From assembly GCF_028009165.1 (NCBI RefSeq), contig NC_079241.1, forward strand, positions 1,674,001-1,738,000: a stretch of 64,000 nucleotides of DNA, in the 5' to 3' direction. The translations under genes were made by a program, and so were the position numbers. The stretch is from Akanthomyces muscarius (taxonomy: Eukaryota > Ascomycota > Sordariomycetes > Hypocreales > Cordycipitaceae). The notes beneath the pieces were generated by a model. It worked only from the letters and a program-made list of their open reading frames with translations. It was not told the origin of the DNA and did no database searches. Shown in pieces: positions 22,590 to 34,762 of this stretch (the stretch's first letter is position 1; each line of letters starts with the position of its first letter).

Positions 22590-23705
22590 ATGCCGACTGG
22601 ACGATTAAAAGATGAGGTACGGCAACCACGGGCGACGCCGGCCGCACTGCCATCAAGCATCTCCCCGACCTGTACTGACTTCTTCCCTCTAGGGCACACG
22701 AGTCCAGGTTATTTCGGCTGGAGCCATAGCAGGACTAGTCTCCAGGTACGGGCCCGACGCAGCATCCCAAGCCTCCCCCCTACCACGCTGCTAACAACAC
22801 TTCTCTGCAGATTCATCATCGCGCCGCTCGACGTAATAAAAATCCGTCTCCAACTCCAGCCACGACCAATTCAAAAGTTGCGCGCCGCCGGCACGCCTGT
22901 CGCCCTCGCCTCCCCACAAGGCGCATACCAAGGGACCTACGCCACACTACGTCATATCCTCCGCCATGAGGGCATCACAGCCTTTTGGAAGGGCAATGTG
23001 CCCGCCGAGCTGATGTACGTCTGCTACGCCGCCTCGCAGTTTACCGCCTACCGCTCCGTCACGCTCTTCCTGCAGACCAAGCTGCCCATCAAGCTGCCCG
23101 ACGCCGCCGAGAGCTTCATCTCGGGCGCCACCGCCGGCGCCGCCGCCACCGTCATGACCTACCCACTCGATCTGCTGCGCACGCGCTTCGCCGCCCAGGG
23201 CACCGACAAGGTCTACCGCGGCCTGTTCGGCGCCATCGGGTCGATATACAAGGATGAGGGCCCCCGCGGCTTCTTCCGCGGCATCGCGCCCACGCTTGCG
23301 CAAATCGTACCGTACATGGGCATCTTCTTCGTGACGTACGAGGCACTCAAGGTGCGCATCGCCGACATGCAGCTTCCATGGGGCACGGGTGATGCCACGG
23401 CCGGTGTTGCTGGTAGTATCATTGCCAAGACGGCCGTGTTCCCTCTGGACCTGGTGCGCAAGCGCATCCAGGTGCAGGGCCCTACGCGGACGCGCTACGT
23501 CTACAGTGACATTCCCGAATATAAAACGACTCTGGGCGCCCTGCGTACCATAATCACGCGCGAGGGCTTCCGTGGTATGTACAAGGGGCTTCCCATCAGC
23601 CTCATCAAGGCGGCGCCTGGCAGCGCCGTTACTGTGTGGACATACGAGCGAGCGTTGCAGTTCATGATACACTCCGAGGAGCGACAGCACGACGCATTTA
23701 TTTGA
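22590..23705 (+). CDS. TPC1: Mitochondrial thiamine pyrophosphate carrier
   Basis: Exons 22590-22616, 22693-22745 and 22811-23705 give 324 aa. The protein is a six-helix mitochondrial carrier with all three signature repeats: PLDVIKIRLQ, PLDLLRTRFA and PLDLVRKRIQ. Residues around the signatures and the KDEGTRVQVISAGAIAGLVS start fit Tpc1, which imports thiamine diphosphate into the mitochondrial matrix for pyruvate and 2-oxoglutarate dehydrogenases. The start at 22590 is chosen because two short introns (76 and 65 nt) then restore the conserved first helix. A longer frame from 22587 reads through those introns and is not credible. It converges with the nucleoside hydrolase gene and marks the left edge of conserved sequence. 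Confidence 0.9.
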   Translation: MPTGRLKDEVRQPRATPAALPSSISPTCTDFFPLGHTSPGYFGWSHSRTSLQVRARRSIPSLPPTTLLTTLLCRFIIAPLDVIKIRLQLQPRPIQKLRAAGTPVALASPQGAYQGTYATLRHILRHEGITAFWKGNVPAELMYVCYAASQFTAYRSVTLFLQTKLPIKLPDAAESFISGATAGAAATVMTYPLDLLRTRFAAQGTDKVYRGLFGAIGSIYKDEGPRGFFRGIAPTLAQIVPYMGIFFVTYEALKVRIADMQLPWGTGDATAGVAGSIIAKTAVFPLDLVRKRIQVQGPTRTRYVYSDIPEYKTTLGALRTIITREGFRGMYKGLPISLIKAAPGSAVTVWTYERALQFMIHSEERQHDAFI

Positions 23706-24026
23706 CCTGAACCACTTACGAGATTTTAATACTTTGGCATACATTATTTCGCTTCTTTCCAGGCACTCGATCATCGCAGGCTCTGCGACTTCTTTCCATT
23801 TAGTCTTGAATTCTTTTCACCGGAGTACTGGACAGGCTGGATAGACCACACTAGCGAAAGCGAAAACGATAGAATACGGCGTTTGGTAACAATGAGACTT
23901 TTTTACTGGTTTATTTTCGTTTCAGTATTCTATGTGATGTATGTTCGTGAATACCTTTTCGCCATTGGTTACCCATATGTTCTACGTTTGATTATGGTTT
24001 CCTCAGGGACCAAAATATCTGTCTCT
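23706..24026. other. Convergent intergenic region
   Basis: About 320 bp between two convergent genes, moderately AT-rich. I see nothing beyond presumed 3' UTRs. Confidence 0.6.
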
Positions 24027-25439
24027 TCATGTCCGCCCGTTGGCCGCGTTGACGGCATCGGCGCGCTCCACGCAATCCTCAATGACATCCCAGAACTTGG
24101 CCACGTCCATGGAGCGCGGTATGCGCACGCCGGCCTGGCCGCGCGGCAGCAGCGCGCCGACGGTGCGGCCCGTCTCAACCTTGCCGTCCCTGGCGTCCTC
24201 AAAGACGCCGGCAGTCACGACGGAGACGCCAAAGCGCTCATCGTACCGCGGGGATTCGCTGCGCTCAGCATCCCAATCGTGAAAGGCGATTTCGTCGGGC
24301 GTGCCGGTGAGCACGGCGGCGACGGCGAGGGGATCGTGCAGCGGGGGGCCCTCTGTGATGCCAAAGATGTCGCTGTTTCAGAGCTGTCAGTACGCGAGGC
24401 CAAAGAAATCCGAAGCGTGGGAGGACGCAAGGCTTACGCATATGTCTTGGAGAAAAAGTAGAGAAGCTCGACCAGCATGGTCCGCAGCGTCGTCTTGCCC
24501 TCATTCGCATCGCCCGCCGTCTTGGCTCCTCCTCTGCCGTGCAGCAGCATGTCCCGCACGCCCGACGTCGCCAGCACCTGGTGGCTCAGGTCCAGCGGCA
24601 CGACCGTCGTCTTGGCCGCGAGGACCGGGTTGCCAAAGACCTCGGCAGCGGCCTCGGGGTCGATGATGATGTTGAATTCCGCAAACGGGGTGATGTTGCC
24701 GATGCGCTCGCGGCCGTCGACCTTGCCGAGCGGCGCGGCGGAAAAGTTGTCGCCAAAGGAGCCGCCCATGAGGCTGAGGCCCTTGATGTGCGCCGCCAGG
24801 TCCGGGTGCGCGCGGAAGAGGGCGCCGACGTTGGTCAGCGAGCCCGTGGCCACGAGCCAGGCGGTGTTGGGCGGCTGCGCGCGCAGGGCGGCGGCCATGG
24901 CGTCAATGGCCGGGACGGGCGAGGGCGCGACGGTGGGCGTCGGCAGCAGGGCGGTGCCGTCGAGGCCCGACTCGCCGTGGATGTCGGGCGCGTGGATGGC
25001 CGGCCGCTCGAGGGCCTTGTTGAGGCCGACGTGCAGCGGGATCTCGTGCGACTTGCCGATGGCTGTGAGGACCGAGGCCGCATTCTGAGTGGTGTTTCTG
25101 AGGGAGTGGAGCGTGAGTATAGTATGCAGAGACACAGGAGAGGTTGAGGCTTACTCTACCGGGGCATTGCCAAAGACGGAGGAGATGCCGAGGAGCTTGA
25201 GCCTGGGGTGGTAGGCGGCCAGCAAGATGGCAAAGACGTCCTATACAGAAACTCAACTGTCAGCGTTGTCGCGGAAAGTGGATTGGACGGTGGCGTTCTG
25301 GGGATCTTCGGCCGAGGTTGCATCCCGGACCGCCGAACGGCCGGCGCGTCGGTGACGGGCCGGAGTGAGGGAAATGAGATGTGCTTACATCGTGTCCCGG
25401 ATCGCAATCCAGCCAGAGAGGAACTTGCTCCACCGTCAT
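24027..25439 (-). CDS. Inosine/uridine-preferring nucleoside hydrolase
   Basis: Minus-strand exons 25439-25389, 25240-25155, 25097-24438 and 24372-24027 give 380 aa. The N-terminal DCDPGHDD is the Ca2+-binding aspartate cluster of the nucleoside hydrolase family. The family's GNAPVEN segment, HGESGLDGT and the C-terminal HDP segment (EGPPLHDP) follow. The enzyme hydrolyses the N-glycosidic bond of nucleosides to base and ribose in salvage; uridine nucleosidase (URH1-like) is the closest familiar role. The start at 25439 places the catalytic cluster at residues 11-18, as is usual. It lies next to the PKS 3' end on the same strand, but nothing ties it to the cluster chemically, so I treat it as flanking. 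Confidence 0.85.
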
Positions 25440-26258
25440 TGCGACAAGATGTTTTTGAATTTAATGGAGGGAAGCGGAAATAGGTTGTTGGTTACGGTTG
25501 GGCCGAAATACGCCGAAAAATACGGAGTACGTTTTGCCGTTTTAACCTCTTGTCAATTTTACACCTCACGCAGTATCTAAGTTTGGATAACAACCCAGTC
25601 CTGAGAAGAACCTGTGAGGAAAAAAGAGAGAAGAAGAAGGGAGGAAGAAAGAAGGCGAGAGAGTCTGGGGAAGCGGGCTTTTTTGAATGTCTGGGCTGTG
25701 GGCGCGTGGAGTGTGGAAGAGCCGGAGGTGGCCGGTTATGACGATGATTTGGGGGTGAGCAGGAGCGAGAGCGCTCTCGGCGTGCCGCCGTGTCCACTCA
25801 TTTTGCGGGGAGCGCGCCCCGGAATTTTCGTGACACGGCGGGAGGTACTCCGTGCGGCAGCCCTGAGACTCTCGTTCAGATTTACCGAGTTTTTTTTATT
25901 ACATAATGCGAGGCCGAGGAGAGAGGTATAGCATCTTGGAGAAATGCAGTTTTGGTTGAATCCAAAAATAGGCAAGATTGAGGCCTGTCTTTTGTAGTTG
26001 CAACCCGCCGACTGTCGCAACTCAGACGGAAGTAAGCTGGTGTTGGAGATTTCAACCCCAGAGCTGAGCTCTAGCGCGGAATCTTGCACGCAGTAGCGAC
26101 GAGCCTGGTGTAACAATCTATTGAGTCTATACAATTCCTGAGCTACATACGAGAAGATAGTAAAGACACCAGACAAAAGCAACAGTATAGTAAGAGCTAG
26201 CGGAACGTGTCCTGCGGTTCCTCTCCTAGTTCCATCACGAAAAATAAACAAAAATAAA
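25440..26258. other. Intergenic, hydrolase promoter and PKS 3' region
   Basis: About 820 bp. It contains a purine-rich plus-strand stretch (gag/aag runs at about 25617-25665) just upstream of the nucleoside hydrolase, likely part of its promoter or 5' UTR. No gene is supported. Confidence 0.5.
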
Positions 26259-29200
26259 CTAAGCTGCCGGCAGCTTCAGCACAAGCTTCTCACACAGCGC
26301 AATCAAGGAGCTGGCATTGGTAATGTCCAGCGTCGACAGCTCCGCGCCCAGCTCCGAGCGCACCCAATTCCTCAGCTCCACCGCAGCGAGCGAGTCTACA
26401 CCATACGCCATGAGGGACTTGGCCGGCTCGAGCTCCGTCTCGAGGCGCAGAATCTTTGTAATCTGCGTCGACAGGAGCTTCGTCGCGAGCTTCACGAGCG
26501 GCGCGCCCGTCGCCCCGGACTGGTGCATCAGCTTCAGCGCGCGAATGTCCTGGTCGCCCTTGCTGCCGCCCTCCTTGCCTGCGCCGTCGGCGCCGCCGGC
26601 CTGGCTGAAGAGGTAGCTGAAGCGCGCCTCCCTCTTGAGGTCCGAGTCGTCGGGCAGCGGGTAGCCGATGCCGGTCACCAGCTGCGGCGCGCTGATGGGG
26701 TTGAGGGGCCGACCCGTCTGCTGCAGGATCGAGTAGTCGAGGATGCTGCGCAGCGTGCCCTCCAGGATGGGCGTCCACTGGCGCTTGTCAAAGTGGCTGT
26801 CCATGCCGCCCTGCTCGGCGACGTAGCCGACGTCCTCAATCAGACCCAGATCGACGGCGTTGGCCTGCAGGCCCAGCGACTGGCGGTAGTAGGCAAAGGA
26901 GTCGAGAAAGGTGTTGGCGGCGGAGTAGTTGGACTGGCCCTTTTTGCCGACGATGCCGGAGATGCTGGAGAGCAGGGTGAAGAAGTCGAGGTTTTTGGGC
27001 TGGTCGAGAGACGCCCGGTGAAGCGCCCAGGTGCCTTGGATCTTGGCGTGGATCGCGGCGTGGTACTCCTCAAACGTCATAGTCTCATATGGTTTATCCT
27101 GACATGTCGAGTTAGCAAGGCATACGACAACCTGTGTAGTGGCACAACTCACCCTGAGAATCATGGCACCCTGGATGACACCTGAAATGGTCGGAGAAGC
27201 CTCCTGGAAAATCTTGCGGACAAAGGTTTCGTCTGCAACATCACCCTTTGCCTCGACAATCTCACAGCCATAAGCGGCGCAGTTTGCCACAGTCTTTTGT
27301 GAGGCAGCATCCTGCAGTCCGCTTCTGGAGCAGACAATGATGCGGCGTGCCCCAGTCTTGGCCATGTGAATGGCCAAGTTGCCGCAGAGACCCTTGAGGC
27401 CACCGACAATCAAGTACGAGGCCGCCGGGTCGAGAGCAAGCTTCCGTACGGCGGGTCGAATAGGGACCTCGACGGGGACATGCTGTCCGCTAGAGATGAC
27501 CACCTTACCAATGTGCCGACCGCTGCGAATATGAGCCAGAGCAGATGGGATGTCGTCAAAGCCAAAGGTGGTAATGGGCTGGATGGGCTTGACACGACCC
27601 GCGTTTACCAGCTCAAAGATTTCGTCGAGTAGCCTGAGTATTAATTAGTACCAACGTTCTGCACAAGACGAGAATCCATGATGGGACTTACTTTTCGATC
27701 AATGGGAGAGAGATATCCTTGGTGTAGGAAAAGTCCATGGCGCGGAACGAGCAATTGCGATCAAACGGCTCCATGGAGAGCGAGTTGCGATCAACAATAT
27801 CCTTCTTGCCAATCTCGACAAATGTGCCACCGTCAGCAGTGATGCGCCAGGACTCGTCCAGAATCTCGCCAGTCAGCGAGTTGAGGACCACATCCACGCC
27901 GCGGCCGCCCGTCAACTTCTTGATGCCCGCCGCAAAGTCTGTGTTGCGCGAGGAAAAGATGTGATCTCTAGCGATACCATAATTCTTGGCCAGAAACTCT
28001 CGCTTCTCGTCTGTGCCAGCTGTGACAAAGACCTCGGCACCCCTGTGCTCGGCGAGCTGAATGGCAGAGATGCCAACACCGCCCGTGGCGGAGTGGATCA
28101 ATACGGTCTGGCCCGATCGCAGGTTGCCGAGGTGGTACAGCGAGTAGATGGACGCGAGATAGACGGACGGGATGGTAGCCGCCTCTTCAAAGCTCATGTT
28201 GTCTGGGAAGACGTGCGCGCGCTGGAAGGGCACCTGCAGGCGGTTGGCGTAGCTGCCGTTGTTCAGGAAGCAGACGCGATCGCCAACTTTGAACTTGGTC
28301 ACGCCAGGGCCGAGTCGCTTCACGACACCCGAAGCCTCATAGCCAAGCGTGTATTCGTTCTCGGGAACAATGCCCATAGTGACGGCCACATCTTTAAAGT
28401 TGACACCGGCGGCGACAACCTCGACCTCGATGCGTCCCTCTTCCACCGGCACTGGGTCAGCAGAAGTCTCGGCCCAAGCCAAAGCATCAAAGGTGCCCAT
28501 GCGCTCAGCTCGGAGCGACACCTCGGCATCGGTAGCATGAAGGTCCTGAACGACCAGCTCAGCGCCAAGTTTCTCAACAGACTTGAACTTGTTGACCGCG
28601 ACATCGGGGACGACGCGGTGAACGTGAATGATGCCGCTTCTCTCTGCAAATTCGGTTTCAACGAATTCCTTTGAGCGCGGCTGGCGCAGCCGGCTCAGAA
28701 TGTGCGTAATGGCCGCATCCGTGGCCGGGCCAGCAGCGGACTCGACATCCAAGGTGGTGAGTTGGGCGCTCTGGTCTTCCATACGAATGACGCGGAATAG
28801 TCCAGGAGCAAGGGCAGTATCAGGGTTTGTCACATTCAACTGCGCACCCTGAGTCAGCCAGAGGATGGGATTGCCATAGCTGACGAGTGTTTGCAGGGAC
28901 GTCCACTGTTCTTGCGAGATGTCTCTCAGAAGAGGCGATTGGAGCTCGTCGAGAACAAGCACAATGCTGCCGTCGACAGGTTTGCTGAGAGGAAGCCCAT
29001 GGTTTGTGATGGTCCACCCAGAAGCCTGCAGAGAGGCTGCAAGGCTGGTATCGAGTATCGAAGCCTTCTCAGAGAAGCTGACAATCGACAGCTTTTGGGT
29101 GGCGCCCTCCGCTTCGACGATGCTCGGAGTGTACAAATGCGCGACAACACTATCGGTAGAGGCAATCTCGACGGGAGACCCAAGTCCTGGAAGCTCAGAA

Positions 29201-32200
29201 GCGGTGTATATCTTGCTGGTAGATATGGAAAATTTCTCTTGAAGAGCAATGTCGAGCGCGAGACCCTTGATCCCGGCGTTGGTATCCTGCCCTGGTAGTG
29301 GGCTCTCGGAAACGGAGGTATTGATGCTGTGCCCAAGAGTAGCGGTTGCATGCGGCGTCTCCAGGATCTCTGGCGACCGAGTAGCCGCGGATGGAATCGA
29401 ACCAGACTCGGAAGATGACGTTGCACCCGGCGAGTCAGAAATATTGCCCTGGACGCTAAGAGTGTAAGCACCGCTCTGAGACAACAGCGACTCGATTGAT
29501 TGTAGAAGATTGCCCGAGTTATTTTCCCCAATCTTGACAATAATCAGACCGTAAGCAGCTGGATCCAGGCCAAGATTCTCCTTGGTTTCGCTCAAGAGAA
29601 AGAACGAAGTGTTTCTCTTGCCCTCGTACCTTGTCTGAAGGTCAACAAGGCTAGGTCCACCGACCGTGGCCACGGCATACTCTGCATAAGCAGAGCGCGC
29701 AGAGAAAGATTCCTGCTCTGCATCGAACCAGAGCGACGATGCATCAGTGGCATCGAGGTTAATCTCGAGAACCTTGAGAGCAGGAGTCTTGTGTGCGACG
29801 AGATCAATGGTGGTATTGATACCTTCCACGGCTTCGAGTCCCAGTAGCTGAGCGGAAAGCTGCTGGCCCGAGAGGAGGCTGATGTCGGGCTTCCAGGAAA
29901 TCTCATCAAAGGTGTGCGGATCGACCTTGGCATCGGTGTTTAGCTCGGCAAAGTGAAGACCAGACATGCGAGCGATGAGCTTGCCAGTCTGTGGGTCATA
30001 CACCGTACAGTTGGACTGGTAGCTCTTGGCCTCGGAAAGACGACCACGTCCAGAGTACTCAGAGTTGGCTAGCGACAAGCCGTTCTGGAGATCGCGGGGC
30101 ACCTTGTTGATGACGAGATCGTCCAGCACCGACGGCACGACAACTGCGTTGATTGAGCTTCGCTCGCCCGACCACAGTGATGGTGTGACTGTTTGGAAAC
30201 AGCCGTCAAGCGACGCTGGGTGGATGGGATAGTAAGACTGAGGATTCCATTTCGAAGCCGGTGGCTCCAGAGCGACAATGGCACGGCCTTTGCGACTACC
30301 GCTGAGAGACTCGACCTGCTTGAGCTTCTGGAACGAAGGCCCGAATCCGTAACCAATCTCCGACTGTGCCTTGTACCATAAGTGCCCAGAGGTAGGATGA
30401 GCGAGCTCGCCATTCTGGCCTTCAGGAATAGAGTCGGACACTTCGTCTTGCACCCGGACCAGACCAGAGCAATGGTCAATGCGAAAGTCGTCTGCCGTTG
30501 TCGAGGAAATGACAAATTCGTGCCAAGCTTTGCTACCTGGCTGTTGGTTCAGCCACAGCAGAACCTCGGTATCTTTGCCCTCCTCGAGAACCAGAGCCTT
30601 TTCAAACTTGACGTTGCGGAATCGGTAGGCCAGGTCATTGATGGCAGCGACGTCTGCAGCAGCCGGCTCCACAGCCTTGTGCTTCTGCCAGATGGCCTCG
30701 AGGGCCATGGAGATGAAGCCTGAGCCCGGGACGAGGACGTCGGCGCCCATCTTGTGGTCCTTGAGCCAGGGCACATTGTCCAGGTTGAGGTGCGCCCTCC
30801 AGCTCGGCGCCTGCCACGAGGTGGCGAGGACTTTGCTGCCGAGCAGGTCGTGCGACGTGTACTTTTTGAACCGCCAGTCCTTGCTCGCGGCGTTCTCGTG
30901 CCAGTATTTGATGGAGTGGTTCCAGGAATAGTTGGGCAGGTCGACAATGGTGGATGGCTGCTGGTACTCGTTGACCTTGGCCAGGTCGACTGGGTACCCG
31001 GCCACGAAGAGGCGGCCGGCGGCGTCGAACAGTGCCTTGCCAGCACCGTTTCCGCGAGACCAGGCAGGGATGTAGCCCACATCACTGTCTTGTTTCTCAA
31101 GGGCCTTTTTGATCTGAGAGATGGGACCGGCCAGAGCGCCAGACGGACCGATTTCGACCAGCACCGTCGGGCCACTGGGGGAAGTAAGCATTTCCTGAGC
31201 GGCTTCGCTAAACTGCACCGGAGATACCATGTTAGTCTTCCAGTAGAGAGCATCCGCGGCGTCCGTCTTTTTCTTCCCAGTGACGGAAGAGAACATGGAG
31301 ACGTGGCTGTGGCCCTCGGAAGAGCTGAAGCTGCTTCCTCGCAGAAGGGTCTCATATTCTTCGCCAATAACACCCATTAGCTCTGAGTGGTACGCCAGAT
31401 CGACCTGAAGCAGCCTAGCAAAATGTGAATCGTTCTTGAGGCTCTGCGCGAGCGATTCGAGGGCTTCAACTTTGCCCGAGATTGTGACGCTTCCGGGACT
31501 ATTGTAGCACGCTACCCAAGCATCACCCACGTGTGCTTCCAAGTACGGCCGGACTGCGTCTCCTCCAAGGCCGACTGCAAGCATGCCGACGTTCTGGGCA
31601 ACGTCAGTTTTGCGGTTGACCGCAGCACGGCCGCGATAGAAAGCGGCGACGATGGCATCTGCGCGACTGAGGAAGCCGGCAGCATGAGCAGCTGCAATTT
31701 CGCCCGACGAGTGGCCAATGACGCTCTGGGGAGAGACACCCCACGACTCCAGAACAGCCAGGATGCAGAGCTGAAGAGCAGTCACGAGAGGCTGAGAGAA
31801 CTCTGGCTGTCGAAGGTGTTCCGCAGCGCGAGCTTGTGTCAACTCGTCTGTGCACATCCGTTAGTAAAGTGCTTCAGAAATCCCAGTAAAAGAAAGAGGA
31901 CCCTTACCAATCAGTGACCAAGCAGGGGGGCTTGGAAGCTGTTGCAAAACTGCATCAAGCTCTTCCAGAATATTGCGCGTCCACGGAAACAATTCCAGCA
32001 GCTCTTTGCCCATCTGCGGCCACTGCGCTCCCTGTCCGGTGAAGACGAAGCCAATGCGCGGCTTCTCAGACTGCTGCTTGCCCAAGACGAACGCATTCTC
32101 GTCCAAGTCTGTCGTGTTTGTGGAGAGAAACGCCCTGTGGAAAAATGCGGAGCGCTTCTCGCCAAGCGTGTAAGCCAAGTCAGGGAGGCTGACCTTCACG

Positions 32201-33905
32201 CGAGGGTTGATGAGGTGGTTGGAAAGGGCACGGATATTGGATCGTAGGGACGCCTCGTCGTTGGCGGACAGAACCAGAGTGTGGAGGCGGCCGTCGTCCA
32301 GCTCGTCATCGAAATCTAGCTCTGCGTCTTCCGAGAGATAAGAAGATACATGGCGGGGCTTGTACTCTAAAGCAGGTTGCTCAATTACAACATGGACGTT
32401 GGAGCCTCCGTAACCAAACGAGTTGACACTGGCACGTCGGAGAGCGGCATTGGGCCAAGGCATTGTGTAGCGACTGGCTTGGACCTTCCATCCGGCGAAA
32501 TCGACTGTGAGGATGTCAGTTTAATCATTCATAATTTTTGTAAAGTTCCCGAGAGAAAACCTTCTGCTGGTTGGATGCTTACTCTTGGGAGAAGGGTTCT
32601 CAAAAGTTGGGTTGCCAGGAATGCGGCCATTTTCAATCGCCAGCACCGCCTTGATCAAGCCGGAATTGCCTGCTGCCGGCTCTGCATGGCCCAGGTTACT
32701 TTTGATCTGCAATAGTTAGCGCTTGTGTCGTTGTGATCCCTGGTGTGGAAAGTACGTACTGAACCGATAATAAGAGGCTTATCATCCGGGCGAGAAGCAG
32801 CAAAGACTGACGCGGCGCCTCTAACTTCGGTGGGATCGCCGGCCTGAGATTCTCGTCAGCAGTTGGACATTGAGCAGCAGTTTCACACCCGACTTGCCTG
32901 TGTTCCTGTTCCGTGGCATTCCAGATAGGCTGTGTCATTCAAGTTGGTGATGCCGGCATTCGCGTACGCCGCGCGAATGGCAACCGCCTGTGCTTCGGCG
33001 CTAGGGCTCGCAATACCTGGCGTGCGGCCATCACTATTTGTAGACGAGCCGCGAATGACTGCTCGCACAGGGTCGCCGTCTCGAATGGCATCAGATAGGC
33101 GCTTGATTATGATGGAGCTGACAGCTTCAGCCTTGACGTATCCGTCGGCCGAGATGTCAAAGGTGTGGCAGAGACCTGTGGGAGAATGTGCGTTTCCCAC
33201 TGCGCCAATATCCATGACGTGTTCTGGGTTGAGGTAGAGATTGCTCGCCGCAATAATAGCAGCATCAATCTCACCGGTCTTCAAGTATCGGCAGGCCACG
33301 TCCAGGCCAGCGAGGGAGCCTGAGCAGGCCGTATCTATCGTCATACTGGGACCTTTGATGTTTAAGAAATGACTGAGGCGGTTGGCCAGGATGGCGCGGC
33401 CGACACCAACGGTGATGTTGGCCGGGCGGTCGTCTGGATCTCGGCCTTGCATGTCGCCATAGTCTGCAATTCTCAATTAGCATGAAACAAGTCCATGTTT
33501 GGAAAGATACACACCTGATGCGAAAGAGCCAACAAAGCATCCCACGGGAGCGCCATCTAGTTTCTCGAGGGGTACGCCCGCATTTTCTAATCCTTCAAAT
33601 ACTACTTCGAGCATCTGTCTCTGATTGGGATCCATGGCAATGGCATCCGTCTTGGAAATCTCAAAGAAGGACGCATCAAAGTCGGCGGGATCGTGGTCTT
33701 CTAGGAACATGCCGCCAAGCGGGCGCATGGTCCTGGGCTTGTGTGACCCATCCCAGTGGGCATCAATGTTGAAGCGGTTCTTGGGGACCTTGTTTGACGC
33801 AATACCGCCTCGCTCAAGAAAGTCCCAAAGCTTGCGAGGATTGGAGTTGCCACCGGGAAGGCGGCAGGAGAAGCCAATGATGGCAATGGGTTCTGGACTC
33901 GACAT
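26259..33905 (-). CDS. Highly reducing type I polyketide synthase
   Basis: Eight minus-strand exons: 33905-33515, 33463-32898, 32843-32760, 32706-32583, 32504-31908, 31847-27692, 27633-27153, 27098-26259. All are in phase and give 2412 aa. The KS has Cys177 (DTACSGSL), His314 (ECHGTGT) and His354 (SNLGHAE). The AT has Ser634 (GHSSG). The DH has His952 ([12 protein letters not shown]) and Asp1135 (LDGCFQ). Residues about 1224-1674 hold a degenerate methyltransferase and structural KR: the SAM loop expected after VLEI reads [10 protein letters not shown]. The ER starts at about 1704 (NADPH loop SATGGVG). The KR has GGLKGLCG and the Ser/Tyr/Asn set (LLSSISG, SNYSAAN). The ACP carries GVDSLAAVE. 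There is no TE or reductase. The gene should make a reduced, unmethylated chain needing an outside release enzyme. Intron 2 has a GC donor. Confidence 0.93.
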
Positions 33906-34762
33906 GGTATAAACAAGAGTATATAGAGACGCGACAAGTCTAGAGAGGCGTAATGTGGGGTGGCTCTATAATTTATGTTGAAAAAAAAGAAGAAGCAAGA
34001 CTATACAGGGAAGGAATACTTCTTTTTGCAAGATATGAAGGGCCATTCTTTTTATTCCTGTCCATGTAGTAGCCTTCAACTGACACTATCCTGGTCGACT
34101 GCTTCTATCAGAGATGCCTGCCGGCTTCGTTACACCCAAACAAGCCACATTTTCTTGCGCTTATTATTAGTCGAGCCGCCGAGGCAGGGGAAAACTTCTG
34201 GAACGTCACAAGCAATTACTCGTAGCTGAGGTTCCGAGCGCTCAGCTGTCCAGCCTCGTCAGGGTTGCGCAAGACGTGCAGGTCTGACATGATAACCACG
34301 TATGTCTTTCTCTCAAAGTGGCGTCTAGTTTCGCGATACTGCCAAGCTCATCTCTTTCCCAATCCGTTATAATGACGGGAACGGTTCGATACTCTTGCGC
34401 CACTTTCTCGGCTGTCAAGCTGCGAGCCTTATGCGTGCTCCTGCAAGGTCAGAAGCATTGTGGTCAGCATGTTATTTTATCTGTGGATCCGCTTTCAGCC
34501 TCATTACTACTCGAGGTCAAATACGGAGTATTTATATCCAAATCGGGGGAACTCTGCGCCGGCAGTTGTCAGCCGCACGATTGGAGATTGGCCAATGACA
34601 AGGCTGGCGCTTTCTCACAAGTGGCATATGCATGGGAAGAGTACACGACGTACGATTTGCTTGACAGCCAGAAAATCTTCAGCAAGCGTAACTCAAACTC
34701 AAGTTTACACTTTTGTTCTTCTCGCTAGAGCTCACTCATTCTTTCGTAAAGCCTTTGCGATC
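33906..34762. promoter_or_regulatory. Divergent promoter, PKS and hydrolase
   Basis: This 857-bp region separates the start codons of the PKS (minus) and the alpha/beta hydrolase (plus), so both are probably switched on from it. An AT-rich TATA-like tatttatatcc lies near 34530. I searched by eye for the tox-box known for bANK regulators and saw no clear match. Short frames here are not credible genes. Confidence 0.6.

Noticed and set aside
22947..23774. 275-codon minus-strand frame over TPC1
   Set aside because: It lies antisense to a clear mitochondrial carrier in GC-rich codons; such frames are common shadows and it has no domain.
24027..25439. Nucleoside hydrolase as a cluster enzyme
   Set aside because: It is adjacent and co-directional with the PKS, but its substrate class has no evident link to polyketide tailoring.
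30700..31010. Unusual DH motif [10 protein letters not shown] considered as inactivation
   Set aside because: The catalytic His952 and Asp1135 are both present and spacing variants of this kind occur in fungal reducing PKSs, so loss of activity is not supported.
26523..31380. Long plus-strand frames (up to 237 codons) antisense to the PKS
   Set aside because: They mirror highly biased PKS codons, lack introns or domains and are fully explained by the coding strand.
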